Source: JBGQOJ01 sp052119585 (GTDB lineage Bacteria > Pseudomonadota > Alphaproteobacteria > Rhodobacterales > Rhodobacteraceae). From it: DNA of 64,000 bases. Positions 40,714 through 50,661 of this stretch are shown here, piece by piece. A program made the position numbers and the translations under genes. Location of the stretch: NCBI RefSeq assembly GCF_052119585.1, contig NZ_JBGQOJ010000001.1:558001-622000 (forward strand), read 5' to 3'. The first letter of the stretch is position 1. Every line of letters begins with the position of its first letter. Under the pieces are notes generated by a model that worked only from the letters and a program-made list of their open reading frames with translations, made no database searches and was not told the DNA's origin.

Positions 40714-43680
40714 CTATTGCTCTGGCACCAGAATTTCGCGCTTTCCAACATGGTTTGCGGGGGAAACCAGACCCGCCTCTTCCATTTGCTCGACCAGACG
40801 CGCGGCCTTGTTATAGCCGATCGCCAGTTTCCGCTGGATATAAGACGTCGAGCACTTGCGGTCCTTGATGACAATCGCAACTGCGGTATCGTAAAGCGCG
40901 TCTTCCAGATCGTTGCCGCTGCTGCCAAGGCCAAGCACCAGATCAATGCTGCTTTCGGAATCCTCGTCCGGCCCTTCGACAACGCCACCGATGTAGGATG
41001 GCGGGCCGAACCCCTTCAGGTGGTTCACAATTTCTTCGACCTCTTCATCCGACACAAAGGGCCCATGCACGCGGGTGATCTTGGCGCCACCCGCCATATA
41101 CAGCATGTCGCCCATGCCCAGCAGTTGCTCTGCGCCCTGCTCGCCCAGAATTGTGCGGCTGTCGATCTTGCTGGTCACCTGGAACGAAATCCGGGTGGGA
41201 AAGTTCGCCTTGATCGTGCCGGTGATCACATCAACCGAAGGGCGTTGTGTGGCCATGATCAGGTGAATACCCGACGCCCGCGCCATCTGCGCCAGACGCT
41301 GGATGCAGGCCTCTATCTCTTTGCCGGCAACCATCATCAGGTCGGCCATCTCGTCCACGATCACCACGATATAGGGGATCGTTTCCGGCGCGAACTGTTC
41401 CGTCTCGAAGATCGGCTCGCCGGTATCCTCGTCGAAACCGGTTTGAACCGTGCGGCTGAACAGCTCGCCCTTGGCAATCGCATCCCGCACGCGGCCATTG
41501 TAGCCTTCGATGTTGCGCACGCCCATCTTGGACATCTTGCGATAGCGGTCTTCCATCTCTCCCACAGTCCATTTCAGCGCGACAACGGCCTTTTTCGGGT
41601 CGGTCACCACGGGGGACAGAAGATGCGGGATGCCGTCATAAACCGACAGTTCCAGCATCTTGGGGTCGATCATGATCATCCGGCATTCGTCCGGCGTCAG
41701 TTTGTATAGCAGCGACAGGATCATCGTGTTGATCGCCACGGATTTACCCGAACCGGTCGTTCCCGCAATCAGAAGATGCGGCATTTTCGCAAGGTTCGCG
41801 ATGATGGGATCGCCGCCGATATCCTTGCCCAGGGCCAGCGGAAGCCGCATGTTGCTGTCACCAAAGTCGCGTGCAGACAGGATTTCGCGCAGCACGACCT
41901 TTTCGCGGTGAACGTTCGGCAGTTCGATGCCGATCACCGACCGGCCCGGCACAGTCGACACACGCGCAGACAGCGCAGACATCGACCGCGCGATGTCATC
42001 GGCAAGACCGATAACGCGCGAGGCCTTCAAACCGGGGGCCGGTTCAAGTTCGTACATCGTGACCACAGGGCCGGGGCGAACCGATACGATCTCGCCCTTG
42101 ACGCCATAATCATCCAGCACGTTTTCCAGCATCCGCGCATTCTCTTCCAGCGCTTCATCCGACAAATGGTGCCGTTGGATTTCCACCGGGCTGGACAACA
42201 GGCTTAGCGGGGGCAGTTCATAATCCGATCCGCTTTCGTCAAACCGCAAAATGGGCTGCGCCTCTGCCCGCGCCTGCCGCGAAGGCGGGGGGGCCTTGCG
42301 CTGAATATGCTGCACGACTTTCTTCGGTTCCGTCACCGGGTGCTCGTAAACCATCGGTGTTTCGACCAGTTCGGGATCGGGCAGATAGGCGCTAAGATCA
42401 GCGTCGTCATCGTAATCCAGCGACACAAGATCATCCGCATAGTCTTGCGAAAACTCTGGCGGGGACGGCATCATCGGCGGCTCTGCGAAGGGGGCCATCG
42501 GCACACGCGGCGCGACCGGGTTCAGCACCAAAGGGTGCGGGCGTTGGGCGCGTGCCACAGGTGGCTCTTGCCGCCCCAGTTTCAATTCCGGTGCGGGACG
42601 CATGGTATGCGCCGCAGGCATCTGCCGCACACGGTTCTTGATCACGCTGGAAATCTTGGCCTTGATCCGGTCCTCGCCAGCGGGCGCATCGCCATACTCA
42701 TAGGCGAAAGGTTCGATCATCTCCGGCTCGGGTTCCTGGGTCCGCTTCATCAAAGAGGGAATGCGCGACAGCAGGCTGGTCTTTTCAGGGGCCTGTTGCA
42801 CGGGATGTTCATAGTTGGGTTCGGCCCGCAGCGGGGCTTTGGTCGCACGCAAAGGCGCAGGCGCGCCCCAATCCTGTTCGGCACGCTGAACCATCGCGCG
42901 CGCATCACGCGGTCGCACGGCCTCCTCGGCTGCGGCATAGGCTGCCGCTTCGGCCCGGTCCTGCGCCTTTTGGTCCCGCCGGATCGCATTGCGCTCCTGC
43001 AAGGTGCGCGCGGCAACCGCCGCCGCCCCAGCCCCTTTGCCAAGCAGGGTCATCATCATGGCATAGCTTGTCACAAGACCGATCAGCAGAAACCGCGCAA
43101 TCGACTGCAATTCGCGTGCGGTAAAGCCCAGAACAAACGCCGCCATCCCCAGCATTCCGGCCCCGACAAAAAGCGACATGACCTTAAGGCCAAAGGTCGC
43201 GTTCACGGGCGCCACGCCCAGAACCGCCCCAAGGAAGGTGTCGCCGAACAGGCCGCCCAGACCAAAACTGTGGGTCCATTCGATGCCGGGCACATGGGTC
43301 GAGGCATAGACTGACGCCAGCGCAATGCCGATGGGCGCGAAAATCAGGCGGTTGATGGCGCGATCTTCGCCCTTGTGCAGCGCGAAACGTGCGCCCCACG
43401 TCAACAAAACAGCGGCAAGGCCCCAGGACCCCATCCCCACAATCACAAACAGAGGCGACGCGATAGACGCCCCGATCCGGCCCAGAAAATTCTGCGCAGG
43501 CTGGTCCGTCGCGGCAAGCCAGCCGGGATCTTCGGGCACATAAGACATCAGCATCAGTGAACACAGCAGGCCCGCAACAATAAGGCCGACGCCAAGCAGT
43601 TCTTTGCCACGGCGTTCAAGTGCGGCCTGGGTGTTGCTGTCCAAAAGCGGATCGCGCTGCCTGATCTGATAGGATGCCAT
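40714..43680 (-). CDS. ftsK: DNA translocase FtsK
   Basis: A 988-residue FtsK. Four or five membrane helices lie within about residues 30-210, then a Pro/Ala/Glu-rich linker to about residue 500, then the RecA-like motor with Walker A LIAGTTGSGKSVAINTM near residue 640 and Walker B YIVVIVDEMADLMMV. MATQRPSVDVITGTIKANFP is also conserved, and the C-terminal gamma winged helix (SYIQRKLAIGYNKAARLVEQ) reads KOPS sequences. It pumps chromosome termini through the division septum. Cotranscribed with the aminotransferase gene (upstream) and lolA (downstream). Confidence 0.97.
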   Translation of the reverse strand: MASYQIRQRDPLLDSNTQAALERRGKELLGVGLIVAGLLCSLMLMSYVPEDPGWLAATDQPAQNFLGRIGASIASPLFVIVGMGSWGLAAVLLTWGARFALHKGEDRAINRLIFAPIGIALASVYASTHVPGIEWTHSFGLGGLFGDTFLGAVLGVAPVNATFGLKVMSLFVGAGMLGMAAFVLGFTARELQSIARFLLIGLVTSYAMMMTLLGKGAGAAAVAARTLQERNAIRRDQKAQDRAEAAAYAAAEEAVRPRDARAMVQRAEQDWGAPAPLRATKAPLRAEPNYEHPVQQAPEKTSLLSRIPSLMKRTQEPEPEMIEPFAYEYGDAPAGEDRIKAKISSVIKNRVRQMPAAHTMRPAPELKLGRQEPPVARAQRPHPLVLNPVAPRVPMAPFAEPPMMPSPPEFSQDYADDLVSLDYDDDADLSAYLPDPELVETPMVYEHPVTEPKKVVQHIQRKAPPPSRQARAEAQPILRFDESGSDYELPPLSLLSSPVEIQRHHLSDEALEENARMLENVLDDYGVKGEIVSVRPGPVVTMYELEPAPGLKASRVIGLADDIARSMSALSARVSTVPGRSVIGIELPNVHREKVVLREILSARDFGDSNMRLPLALGKDIGGDPIIANLAKMPHLLIAGTTGSGKSVAINTMILSLLYKLTPDECRMIMIDPKMLELSVYDGIPHLLSPVVTDPKKAVVALKWTVGEMEDRYRKMSKMGVRNIEGYNGRVRDAIAKGELFSRTVQTGFDEDTGEPIFETEQFAPETIPYIVVIVDEMADLMMVAGKEIEACIQRLAQMARASGIHLIMATQRPSVDVITGTIKANFPTRISFQVTSKIDSRTILGEQGAEQLLGMGDMLYMAGGAKITRVHGPFVSDEEVEEIVNHLKGFGPPSYIGGVVEGPDEDSESSIDLVLGLGSSGNDLEDALYDTAVAIVIKDRKCSTSYIQRKLAIGYNKAARLVEQMEEAGLVSPANHVGKREILVPEQ

Positions 43681-43694
43681 GCTTTTTCCCTCGA

Positions 43695-44900
43695 TTATTC
43701 GTACAAGCAGTCACGAAGCTGGATCAGCCCGCGCCGCATGTCGTTGATTGGGGCCACCATCGCCACACGAATGTAGCCTTGGCCCGGATTAGTGCCGTTT
43801 ACGTCGCGGCTAAGATAGGCACCGGGCAAAACCCGAACGCCTGTTTGCTGCCAAAGTTTCAGCGCCGCCGCCTCGCCGTTCGCGACGGGCAACCACAAGA
43901 AGAACCCCGCCTCGGGGCCTTTGTAGCCTTGCATGCCGCCGAAAACCTCGTCGGCGACCTTGAATTTTTCAATGTATTGCGCGCGGTTCTCGATCACATG
44001 GGTCTCGTCGCCCCATGCCCGCTCTGCCACTTTTTGCAGCGGCAGCGGCAGGGGCGCGCCAGCGTAGTTGCGCAATTGCTTGATCTCGGCGATCGACCGC
44101 GGGCCACCCGCAACAAACCCGGACCGTAAACCGGGCAGGTTCGACCGCTTGGACAACGAGTGGAATATAACCACCCGCTCTGGATCGGCCCCCACCTCCT
44201 GCGCCACTTGCAGGGCACCGACCGGGGCATCGTGCCGATAGATTTCGGAATAACACTCGTCCGCGAAAATCTGGAAATCATGCTTCTCCGCCAGCGCGAT
44301 CAGATCGACCCAATAGGCGCGGCTTGCCACCGCACCCTGCGGGTTCGACGGCGAACAGATATAGGCAATCGCCGTGCGGTTCAAAACCTCGGGGGGCAGT
44401 CCCGCGTAATCGGGCAAATATCCGGTTTCGCGCGTCGCGGGCACAAAGACAGTCTCGGCCCCCACAGCCTGCGCCGCCACCGCGTAAACCTGATAAAACG
44501 GGTTCGGCGTCAGAACCACCGCTGTCTTGCCATTCTTTACCTCGGGGCACAGCGCGATACAGGCGTTGAACAGCCCCTCGCGCGTTCCGTTCAGCGCCAT
44601 CACCTGAGTGGCGGGATCGACGACAGCACCAAAGCGCCGCTTGATCCATGCCGCAGCAGCAGAGCGCAATTCAGGCGTGCCATCGTTTGGCGGGTATTTT
44701 CCGAAACCTGCGGTGTTTTCGGCAATCACCGGACCGACCCAATCGGGAAACGCGTGCTGCGGCTCGCCGATGGTCATGGCACGCACCTCGCCACCCGGCG
44801 CATGCGCGTCAAGCAGCGTCCGCAAACGCGGAAAAGCGTATTCAGGCAGGTTCGAAAACCGCTCGGGAAACGTCATTGGTGCCTCAAAGCTCGGAGTCAT
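43695..44900 (-). CDS. PLP-dependent aminotransferase class I/II (possibly N-succinyl-diaminopimelate type)
   Basis: A 401-residue fold-type I aminotransferase. ALNGTREGLFNACIAL, SPSNPQGAVASRAYW, FADECYSEIYR and the PLP lysine in HSLSKRSNLPGLRSGF are present. The LSKRSNLPGLRSG block resembles DapC-type succinyl-DAP or related aminotransferases, but the specificity is not certain. An alternative ATG lies at 44876 (MTFPERFSNLP). It starts the unit aminotransferase-ftsK-lolA. Confidence 0.85.
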   Translation of the reverse strand: MTPSFEAPMTFPERFSNLPEYAFPRLRTLLDAHAPGGEVRAMTIGEPQHAFPDWVGPVIAENTAGFGKYPPNDGTPELRSAAAAWIKRRFGAVVDPATQVMALNGTREGLFNACIALCPEVKNGKTAVVLTPNPFYQVYAVAAQAVGAETVFVPATRETGYLPDYAGLPPEVLNRTAIAYICSPSNPQGAVASRAYWVDLIALAEKHDFQIFADECYSEIYRHDAPVGALQVAQEVGADPERVVIFHSLSKRSNLPGLRSGFVAGGPRSIAEIKQLRNYAGAPLPLPLQKVAERAWGDETHVIENRAQYIEKFKVADEVFGGMQGYKGPEAGFFLWLPVANGEAAALKLWQQTGVRVLPGAYLSRDVNGTNPGQGYIRVAMVAPINDMRRGLIQLRDCLYE

Positions 44901-44993
44901 TATCGCCCCGTTTCTTTCAAACTACCGAACGTTTCCCCGTAGGTCCAGAAAAACGCTTACAAATGATACGCTTGTGCAAAAGATTTGTGGCTT

Positions 44994-46337
44994 TTAGGTC
45001 GTGATCTTCGCCAATGCCGCCTCTGCCGCCGCCCCCAAACGCAACAGTTTTTCTTCCGAACCGGGCGGAGTCATCAGCAAAATCCCCGTCGACGGTACGC
45101 CTGTGGGCAGTGTCAGGCCCGGCAACCCCATCAGGTTCCCGATCCTTGTGTTGCGCAACGCCAACAGGTTTTCCGCAACAAAATAATCGTTGTCCGCGAT
45201 CAAGCGCTTCAGATCGGGCGGCATGATCGCCGCTGTCGGGATGATCACGGCGTCATATCCGGCCGTCTTTTCAAGATAGACCGCCCGCAGTGCCATCATC
45301 CTTTTCTGCGCCGCGACATAATCGACGGCCTTGAATGCCCCGCCCGCGCGGAACCGTTCCAGCACACGGTCGAACATCAGATGGGGCGCTGCCTCGATCT
45401 TTTCGCGCCACTGGGCATAGGCCTCGGCGGTGAACAAAACCGCCGACAGGGTCATTGCCTCGGCGATTTCGGGCACCTTGACGTGGGCCACCGACGCACC
45501 TGCGGCCCTCAATCGGTCAACCGCTTGCGCGAACCCGTCCCGCGGGCCGTCCCGCAAGCCGTCCATCGCGACCGTGTCCAGCACCATCAGCCGAACACCA
45601 TGCAACGACGCGCCGGACAGATCCGCCGCCGGCTTGCCCTCCAGCGCGGCCAACATCAGCGCCGCATCTTCAACCGTGCGGCACAGCGGCCCAACCGTGT
45701 CGAAACTTTCGCATAGCGGCACGACGCCGGTCAGGCTCAGCCTGCCGCTGGTTGTTTTCAGCCCCACCAGATCGTTCCACGCCGATGGCAACCGAACCGA
45801 GCCGCCCGTGTCGGACCCGATCCCGCAAGGCGCCAGACCAAAGGCAACCGATGCCGCCGCACCCGACGACGACCCCCCGGGCACCGCACCTGCATCGTTC
45901 ACGCAGGGCGGCGTTTCCTTGACGGGGTTATAGCCCAACCCCGAGAACGCCAGCTCTGACATATGGGTCTTGCCCAAACACACCAGACCCGCCGCCGTCG
46001 CGTTTTTCAGCACTTGCGCGTCCTCGGCCGGCACGCGCCCCTTCAGCAGGTCCGATCCCGCCTCTGTCACCACACCTGCCGTATCGAACAGGTCCTTCCA
46101 TGACACCGGCACACCGTCCAGCGGACCCAGTCGCTGCCCGGCCTTCGCCCGCGCCGATGCGGCACCCGCCTCGGCCAGCGCGCGCGCCTCTGTCACCCGC
46201 GCGTAAATCCGGTCGCGCAGGGGATGCGCGTTGATCGCGTCCAGATAACAGCGGGTCAACGCCACTGGGTCAATCTCGTGCGCCGCGATCCCGCGTCCCA
46301 GATCCGCCATGCTCATCCGCAACCATGTGTTCGACAT
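44994..46337 (-). CDS. Amidase signature family protein
   Basis: A 447-residue amidase. The Ser-Ser-Lys triad is visible: Lys in VSWKDLFDTAG, the first Ser in PGGSSSGAAASVAFGL and the nucleophilic Ser in IGSDTGGSVRLPSA. The start at 46337 follows AAAGGG; a longer frame to 46430 would overlap the divergent UbiH-type gene region. The substrate amide is unknown, and no GatB/GatC genes are near. Confidence 0.9.
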   Translation of the reverse strand: MSNTWLRMSMADLGRGIAAHEIDPVALTRCYLDAINAHPLRDRIYARVTEARALAEAGAASARAKAGQRLGPLDGVPVSWKDLFDTAGVVTEAGSDLLKGRVPAEDAQVLKNATAAGLVCLGKTHMSELAFSGLGYNPVKETPPCVNDAGAVPGGSSSGAAASVAFGLAPCGIGSDTGGSVRLPSAWNDLVGLKTTSGRLSLTGVVPLCESFDTVGPLCRTVEDAALMLAALEGKPAADLSGASLHGVRLMVLDTVAMDGLRDGPRDGFAQAVDRLRAAGASVAHVKVPEIAEAMTLSAVLFTAEAYAQWREKIEAAPHLMFDRVLERFRAGGAFKAVDYVAAQKRMMALRAVYLEKTAGYDAVIIPTAAIMPPDLKRLIADNDYFVAENLLALRNTRIGNLMGLPGLTLPTGVPSTGILLMTPPGSEEKLLRLGAAAEAALAKITT

Positions 46338-46421
46338 TTCCGCACCCTTTGCCAATTTGTCGCGACGGTAACGGCAAGGCTTTGCATGGACAATCCCGTT
46401 GATGCGCTCATATTGAGGGGC

Positions 46422-47648
46422 ATGAAACATGATGCGGATATTTTGATCATCGGTGGCGGGCTGAACGGCTCTGCCTTGGCACTGGCGCTGGCGTCGGGCG
46501 GCATTTCAACCTGCGTTATCGACGCACTGCCGCTGGACACGCGAACGGGCGACCGGTTCGACGGTCGCAGTTATGCGCTTGCCCTCGCCTCGCAGCGGTT
46601 GCTGTCCGCCATCGGCATCTGGAACGGTATCGCGGATCAGGCCCAGCCGATCCTGGAGGTAAAAGTTACCGATGGGCGCGCGGGCGAAGGCCCGTCGCCC
46701 TTTGTGCTGCACTTCGATCACCACGAGATCGAGGAAGGCCCGATGGGCTATATGATGGAAGACAGGTATCTGCGCCGGGCCTTTCTGTCGGCCATGGCCG
46801 ACAGCCCGCTGATCACCCATCTGTCCGGCGAAACCGTCGTTGCCCAGTCAACCGACGCGAACAGCGCGACCGTCACGCTTGCCAGCGGAAAAACGCTTTC
46901 CGCCCGCATCCTTGTGGGGTCGGACGGGCGGCGCAGCGGCACTGCCGAACGCGCCGGCATCAAGCGCACCGGATGGGGCTACGGGCAGACCGCGCTGGTC
47001 TGTGCCATCGGCCACGAAAAGCCCCACGACGGCATCGCGCATCAGTTCTTCATGCCCGCCGGCCCGCTGGCCATTCTGCCCTTGCCCGGCAATCGCTGCT
47101 CCATCGTCTGGAGCGAGACAGACGCCAACGCCGCCGCGATCAATGCGCTGGACGACGCGGCCTATCTGAACGTCCTGCGCCCGCGCTTTGGCGATTTTCT
47201 GGGCGGGATTTCCCTGACCGGCGCACGCTTTACCTATCCGCTGAACCTGACGCTGGCCAACGCGATGACCGCCAACCGCCTTGCGCTGATCGGGGATGCG
47301 GCCCACGGCGTCCATCCGATCGCCGGACAGGGCCTGAACCTTGGCCTGCGCGATGTCGCTGCGCTTGCAGAGGTCATCGTTGACGCGAAACGGCGGGGCG
47401 AGGACATCGGCACCAGCCTTGTCCTTGACCGCTACCAAGGCTGGCGGCGGTTCGACGTCGCCTCGCTTGCGGCGGCGACGGATGGATTTAACCGACTGTT
47501 TTCCAACGACAACCCAATCCTGCGACTGGGGCGCGATCTGGGGATGGGGATGGTCAACGCCCTGCCCGGCCTGCGCCGCCGCTTTATACGAGAGGCGGCA
47601 GGCCTGACCGGCGATCTGCCCCGACTGATGCAGGGCAGACCGATCTAG
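46422..47648 (+). CDS. UbiH/UbiF-family FAD monooxygenase (ubiquinone biosynthesis)
   Basis: A 408-residue flavin monooxygenase. Rossmann motif DILIIGGGLNGSALALAL, DGRSYALALASQRLL (the DG motif region), and the second FAD motif LIGDAAHGVHPIAGQGLNLG with the UbiH signature. It likely hydroxylates a ring position of a ubiquinone precursor at the membrane; which position cannot be told. GAGGGG precedes the ATG. It lies head to head with the amidase gene and converges on pobA. Confidence 0.88.
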   Translation: MKHDADILIIGGGLNGSALALALASGGISTCVIDALPLDTRTGDRFDGRSYALALASQRLLSAIGIWNGIADQAQPILEVKVTDGRAGEGPSPFVLHFDHHEIEEGPMGYMMEDRYLRRAFLSAMADSPLITHLSGETVVAQSTDANSATVTLASGKTLSARILVGSDGRRSGTAERAGIKRTGWGYGQTALVCAIGHEKPHDGIAHQFFMPAGPLAILPLPGNRCSIVWSETDANAAAINALDDAAYLNVLRPRFGDFLGGISLTGARFTYPLNLTLANAMTANRLALIGDAAHGVHPIAGQGLNLGLRDVAALAEVIVDAKRRGEDIGTSLVLDRYQGWRRFDVASLAAATDGFNRLFSNDNPILRLGRDLGMGMVNALPGLRRRFIREAAGLTGDLPRLMQGRPI

Positions 47649-47653
47649 ATGCG

Positions 47654-48823
47654 TTAAAACGGCAGACCGGTATAGTTTTCGGCCAGAACCAACCGCCGCG
47701 CCTCTGACGTTTCAAGGTACGCCAGTTCGCTGTCCTGCATCCGCTGCTCGAACGCGTTCTGGTCGGGGAACCGGTGCAGCATGGTCGTCATCGACCAACT
47801 GAAACGCATCGCCTGCCAGACCCGTGACAGCGCATCGGCGGAATAGGTCTCAAGGCCCGAAAGATCACCGCCCAGATAGGCCTTTTTCATCGCGGCGACC
47901 AGATAATGCACATCCGATGCGGCAAGGTTCAATCCCTTCGCCCCTGTTGGTGGCACAATATGGGCCGCGTCCCCGCACAGGAACAACCGGCCCCACCGCA
48001 TTGGTTCGGACACAAAGCTGCGAAGCGGCGCGATGGATTTCTCGATCGACGGCCCCGTCACCATCGTTTCTGCGACAGAGGGCGGCAACCGGCGCTTCAG
48101 TTCCGCCCAGAAGGCGTCGTCAGACCAGTCTTCGACTTTATCCGCCAAATCCACCTGAATGTAATAGCGTGACAACGTCGCATTGCGCATCGAGGCCAAG
48201 GCAAACCCGCGCGGATGGTTGGCATAGATCAGTTCTTCGGCGGCGGGCGGCGTGTTGGACAAAACCCCGAGCCAGCCAAAAGGATAAACCTTTTCATACT
48301 CTTGCCGGACATCCGCCGGAATCGACGGGCGGCTGACCCCATGGAACCCGTCACAACCGGCGACATAATCACACTCCAGCCGCTGCGCCACGCCGTCCAC
48401 TGTGTAGGTGACATAGGGCGCATCACTGTCCAGATCGTTCAGCACAACATCCGACACGTCATGAAGAACCGTCGCACCTATGGCATCCTGCGCGTCATAC
48501 AAATCGCGCGTCACCTCGGTTTGACCGTAAACCATCACCTGACGTCCGCAGCTTTCCTTGAAGTCGACACGCACCATCCGCTCGGACGAACTGAACAGGC
48601 AGCCGTCATGCACGATACCGTCGCGGTTCATCCGGTCGCCCGCGCCCGCCTCGCGCAGCATTTCGACCGTGCCCCATTCCAGCACACCGGCACGGATCCG
48701 CGACAGAACATAATCGCGCGACTTCCTCTCCAGGACGACGGTTGATATTCCCGACCGGTTCAGAAGTTGCGACAGCAAAAGCCCTGCGGGGCCGCCCCCG
48801 ATAATTGCCACCTGCGTTTTCAT
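47654..48823 (-). CDS. pobA: 4-hydroxybenzoate 3-monooxygenase
   Basis: A 389-residue flavoprotein hydroxylase producing protocatechuate from 4-hydroxybenzoate with NADPH and O2. VAIIGGGPAGLLLSQLL binds FAD, SRIRAGVLEWGTVEMLREAG and LSRYYIQVDL line the substrate site, and FLCGDAAHIVPPTGAKGLNL is the second FAD motif, with ENYTGLPF at the C-terminus. Length fits the 394-residue family standard. GGAGGG precedes the ATG at 48823. The divergent AraC-type gene is very probably its activator. Confidence 0.95.
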   Translation of the reverse strand: MKTQVAIIGGGPAGLLLSQLLNRSGISTVVLERKSRDYVLSRIRAGVLEWGTVEMLREAGAGDRMNRDGIVHDGCLFSSSERMVRVDFKESCGRQVMVYGQTEVTRDLYDAQDAIGATVLHDVSDVVLNDLDSDAPYVTYTVDGVAQRLECDYVAGCDGFHGVSRPSIPADVRQEYEKVYPFGWLGVLSNTPPAAEELIYANHPRGFALASMRNATLSRYYIQVDLADKVEDWSDDAFWAELKRRLPPSVAETMVTGPSIEKSIAPLRSFVSEPMRWGRLFLCGDAAHIVPPTGAKGLNLAASDVHYLVAAMKKAYLGGDLSGLETYSADALSRVWQAMRFSWSMTTMLHRFPDQNAFEQRMQDSELAYLETSEARRLVLAENYTGLPF

Positions 48824-48912
48824 CCAACCCTCCAAAGATCTGGATGGATATACTATCGCGTCCGCGACAGATCAGAATGGACGATCCGCGTTGCATCTGG
48901 CACTATTCGGAC
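48824..48912. promoter_or_regulatory. Divergent pobA/AraC-regulator control region
   Basis: These 89 bp separate pobA (-) from its presumed regulator (+) and must carry both promoters. TCGCG-TC-CGCGA (48856-48867) is a small inverted repeat near the middle. I cannot assign the operator. Confidence 0.4.
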
Positions 48913-49779
48913 ATGAAACGCGACCGCACGGCCCACAATCAGATTCCCGCCTACCAGCTTTATGGCGAAGACCGCGTGTTTCCCGACGTTCTGCACTGCG
49001 AAAGGATCCTCGACCGCGCGGCGGGTCTGGAATGGACGATTGCGCCGCATCGGCACCTGCATCTGCACCAGATATTCCTGCTGCGCAGCGGGGCGATCAC
49101 GCTAGAGGCGGATGGAACAGATTACACCCTGTCACCCCCGACAGTCGTTTCAATTCCGCGCGGCATGGTGCACGGGTTCCGGTTTTCAAAAGGAACGGAC
49201 GGCTATGTTTTGACGGTTCCAACACAGGAACTGCCCGATGTGTTCGGGCCGAACTCTGTCCTTGCCCAGCCGATTTCGCAGTTCAAGACAGGCGCGGCGG
49301 ATGATGCTGTGGCGCAGCTTTTTGACCGGATATTCGCCGAGTATCAGACGACAGGTCCGGTGCGGACCCTGATGATAACGGCGCTGGCAACACAGATCGC
49401 CTGTCACGTCGTCCGCCCCTCTGACGGATCAGAGACGATCACATCAAGCCCGCCGAAGAACCCAAGAATGGAACAATTCAACGCGCTTTTGATGGCACAT
49501 TTCCGCCAGAAATGGCAGGTGTCCGATTACGCCAGATCCATGTCGGTATCGGCCCGCCACCTTAGCCGGATATGCGCCGCGGCTACGGGGCGCCCTGCCG
49601 CGTATCACATCGAAGCAACCACATTCCAGGAGGCATGCCGCCTGCTGGTATATACCCGCATGACCGTTGCAACCGTCGGCTATCAGCTTGGCTTTGATGA
49701 CCCGTCGTATTTCTCTCGGGCGTTCCAGCGGCACATCGGGCTTTCCCCGACCGCCTATCGCGACAGGTTCGACCGATAG
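48913..49779 (+). CDS. pobR: AraC-family regulator of 4-hydroxybenzoate catabolism (PobR-like)
   Basis: A 288-residue AraC/XylS-type activator: N-terminal cupin sensor (APHRHLHLHQIFLLRSGAIT, VSIPRGMVHGFRF) and C-terminal double helix-turn-helix (SDYARSMSVSARHLSRICAA, TVATVGYQLGFDDPSYFSRA, FQRHIGLSPTAYRDRF). Its position opposite pobA matches AraC-type PobR activators that respond to 4-hydroxybenzoate. The ATG at 48913 is preferred; the frame is open upstream to 48805 but that crosses the pobA promoter. Confidence 0.87.
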   Translation: MKRDRTAHNQIPAYQLYGEDRVFPDVLHCERILDRAAGLEWTIAPHRHLHLHQIFLLRSGAITLEADGTDYTLSPPTVVSIPRGMVHGFRFSKGTDGYVLTVPTQELPDVFGPNSVLAQPISQFKTGAADDAVAQLFDRIFAEYQTTGPVRTLMITALATQIACHVVRPSDGSETITSSPPKNPRMEQFNALLMAHFRQKWQVSDYARSMSVSARHLSRICAAATGRPAAYHIEATTFQEACRLLVYTRMTVATVGYQLGFDDPSYFSRAFQRHIGLSPTAYRDRFDR

Positions 49780-49810
49780 CGATGGCCCGCAGCGGAACCG
49801 GCCAACGCCG

Positions 49811-49993
49811 TCACTCGATCTCGCGGGCCTCGTCGATCAGCATCACGGGGATGCCGTTGCGGATCGGATAGGCCAAATGCGCCGCCTTCGAAATCAGTTC
49901 CTGCGCCTCGGCGTCATAGGTCAGCGGCGCACGGGTCTTGGGACACACAAGTGCTTCCAGCATCCGGCGATCGAATTCGATGGCATCATTCAT
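49811..49993 (-). CDS. Trm112-like small protein
   Basis: A 60-residue protein with the Trm112/UPF0434 pattern: LEALVCPKTRAPLTYD, an internal AYPIRNGIPVMLIDEAR, and one conserved Cys. Eukaryotic Trm112 activates methyltransferases; the bacterial function is uncertain. Its start overlaps the LON-domain gene's stop by 4 bp (ATGA). Confidence 0.9.
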   Translation of the reverse strand: MNDAIEFDRRMLEALVCPKTRAPLTYDAEAQELISKAAHLAYPIRNGIPVMLIDEAREIE

Positions 49994-50634
49994 TGCATTA
50001 TTTCCTCGTTGCTGCCGCCCCGTAACCCGAATTCAATCAAGGTAACAAGGGTTTCGCGCCGCGTCGCAAGCGATGGCGCCTCTAGCAATGCCTGCTTTTC
50101 CTCGGGATCAAAGGGACAAAGCATCGACAAAGAATTTATCAACATCTCGTCTTCTGCCTCTTTCAGGCTGTCCCAGTCCGTCGACAGATCCTGCGAGGCA
50201 AAGTAGCGGCCCAGAAGGTCCAGAAACGCGGGCCGGTCAAAGTCCGGGTCTTTTTCCGTCGGACCAAGGTCGCGCTCGAACCCGCCCCAGCTCACGTCAG
50301 CGCGCAAATACGGGGCGAAACCCGATACTTCGCGCTGAATGCGGAAACGGGAAATGCCGGACAGCGTAACCATGTAACGTCCGTCCTCGGTTTCGGAAAA
50401 TCCGGTCAGGCGACCGGCGCAACCGATCATATGCAACCGCTTTCCCGCGCCCTCTGGCACCTCTCGCGGCTGGATCATACCGATCAGCCGATGCGCGGTT
50501 TTCAACGTATCGTCCAACATCGCCAGATAGCGCGGCTCGAATATATGCAGCGGCAACCGTGTGCGCGGCAACATCAAAGCCCCCGGCAAGGGGAACAACG
50601 GGATCGTTTCGGGTAGGTCTGCGGAGGTCATCAT
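49990..50634 (-). CDS. LON peptidase substrate-binding-domain protein
   Basis: A 214-residue protein consisting only of the N-terminal LON substrate-binding fold: PLFPLPGALMLPRTRLPLHIFEPRYLAML-type start (PLHIFEPRY), GCAGRLTGF and a helical C-terminal part. There is no AAA or protease domain, so it is not Lon itself. It lies 27 bp after the thioredoxin/TPR gene and is coupled to the Trm112-like gene. Confidence 0.9.
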   Translation of the reverse strand: MMTSADLPETIPLFPLPGALMLPRTRLPLHIFEPRYLAMLDDTLKTAHRLIGMIQPREVPEGAGKRLHMIGCAGRLTGFSETEDGRYMVTLSGISRFRIQREVSGFAPYLRADVSWGGFERDLGPTEKDPDFDRPAFLDLLGRYFASQDLSTDWDSLKEAEDEMLINSLSMLCPFDPEEKQALLEAPSLATRRETLVTLIEFGLRGGSNEEIMQ

Positions 50635-50661
50635 GTCGATGTATCTAGTCCGCTGTCAGTA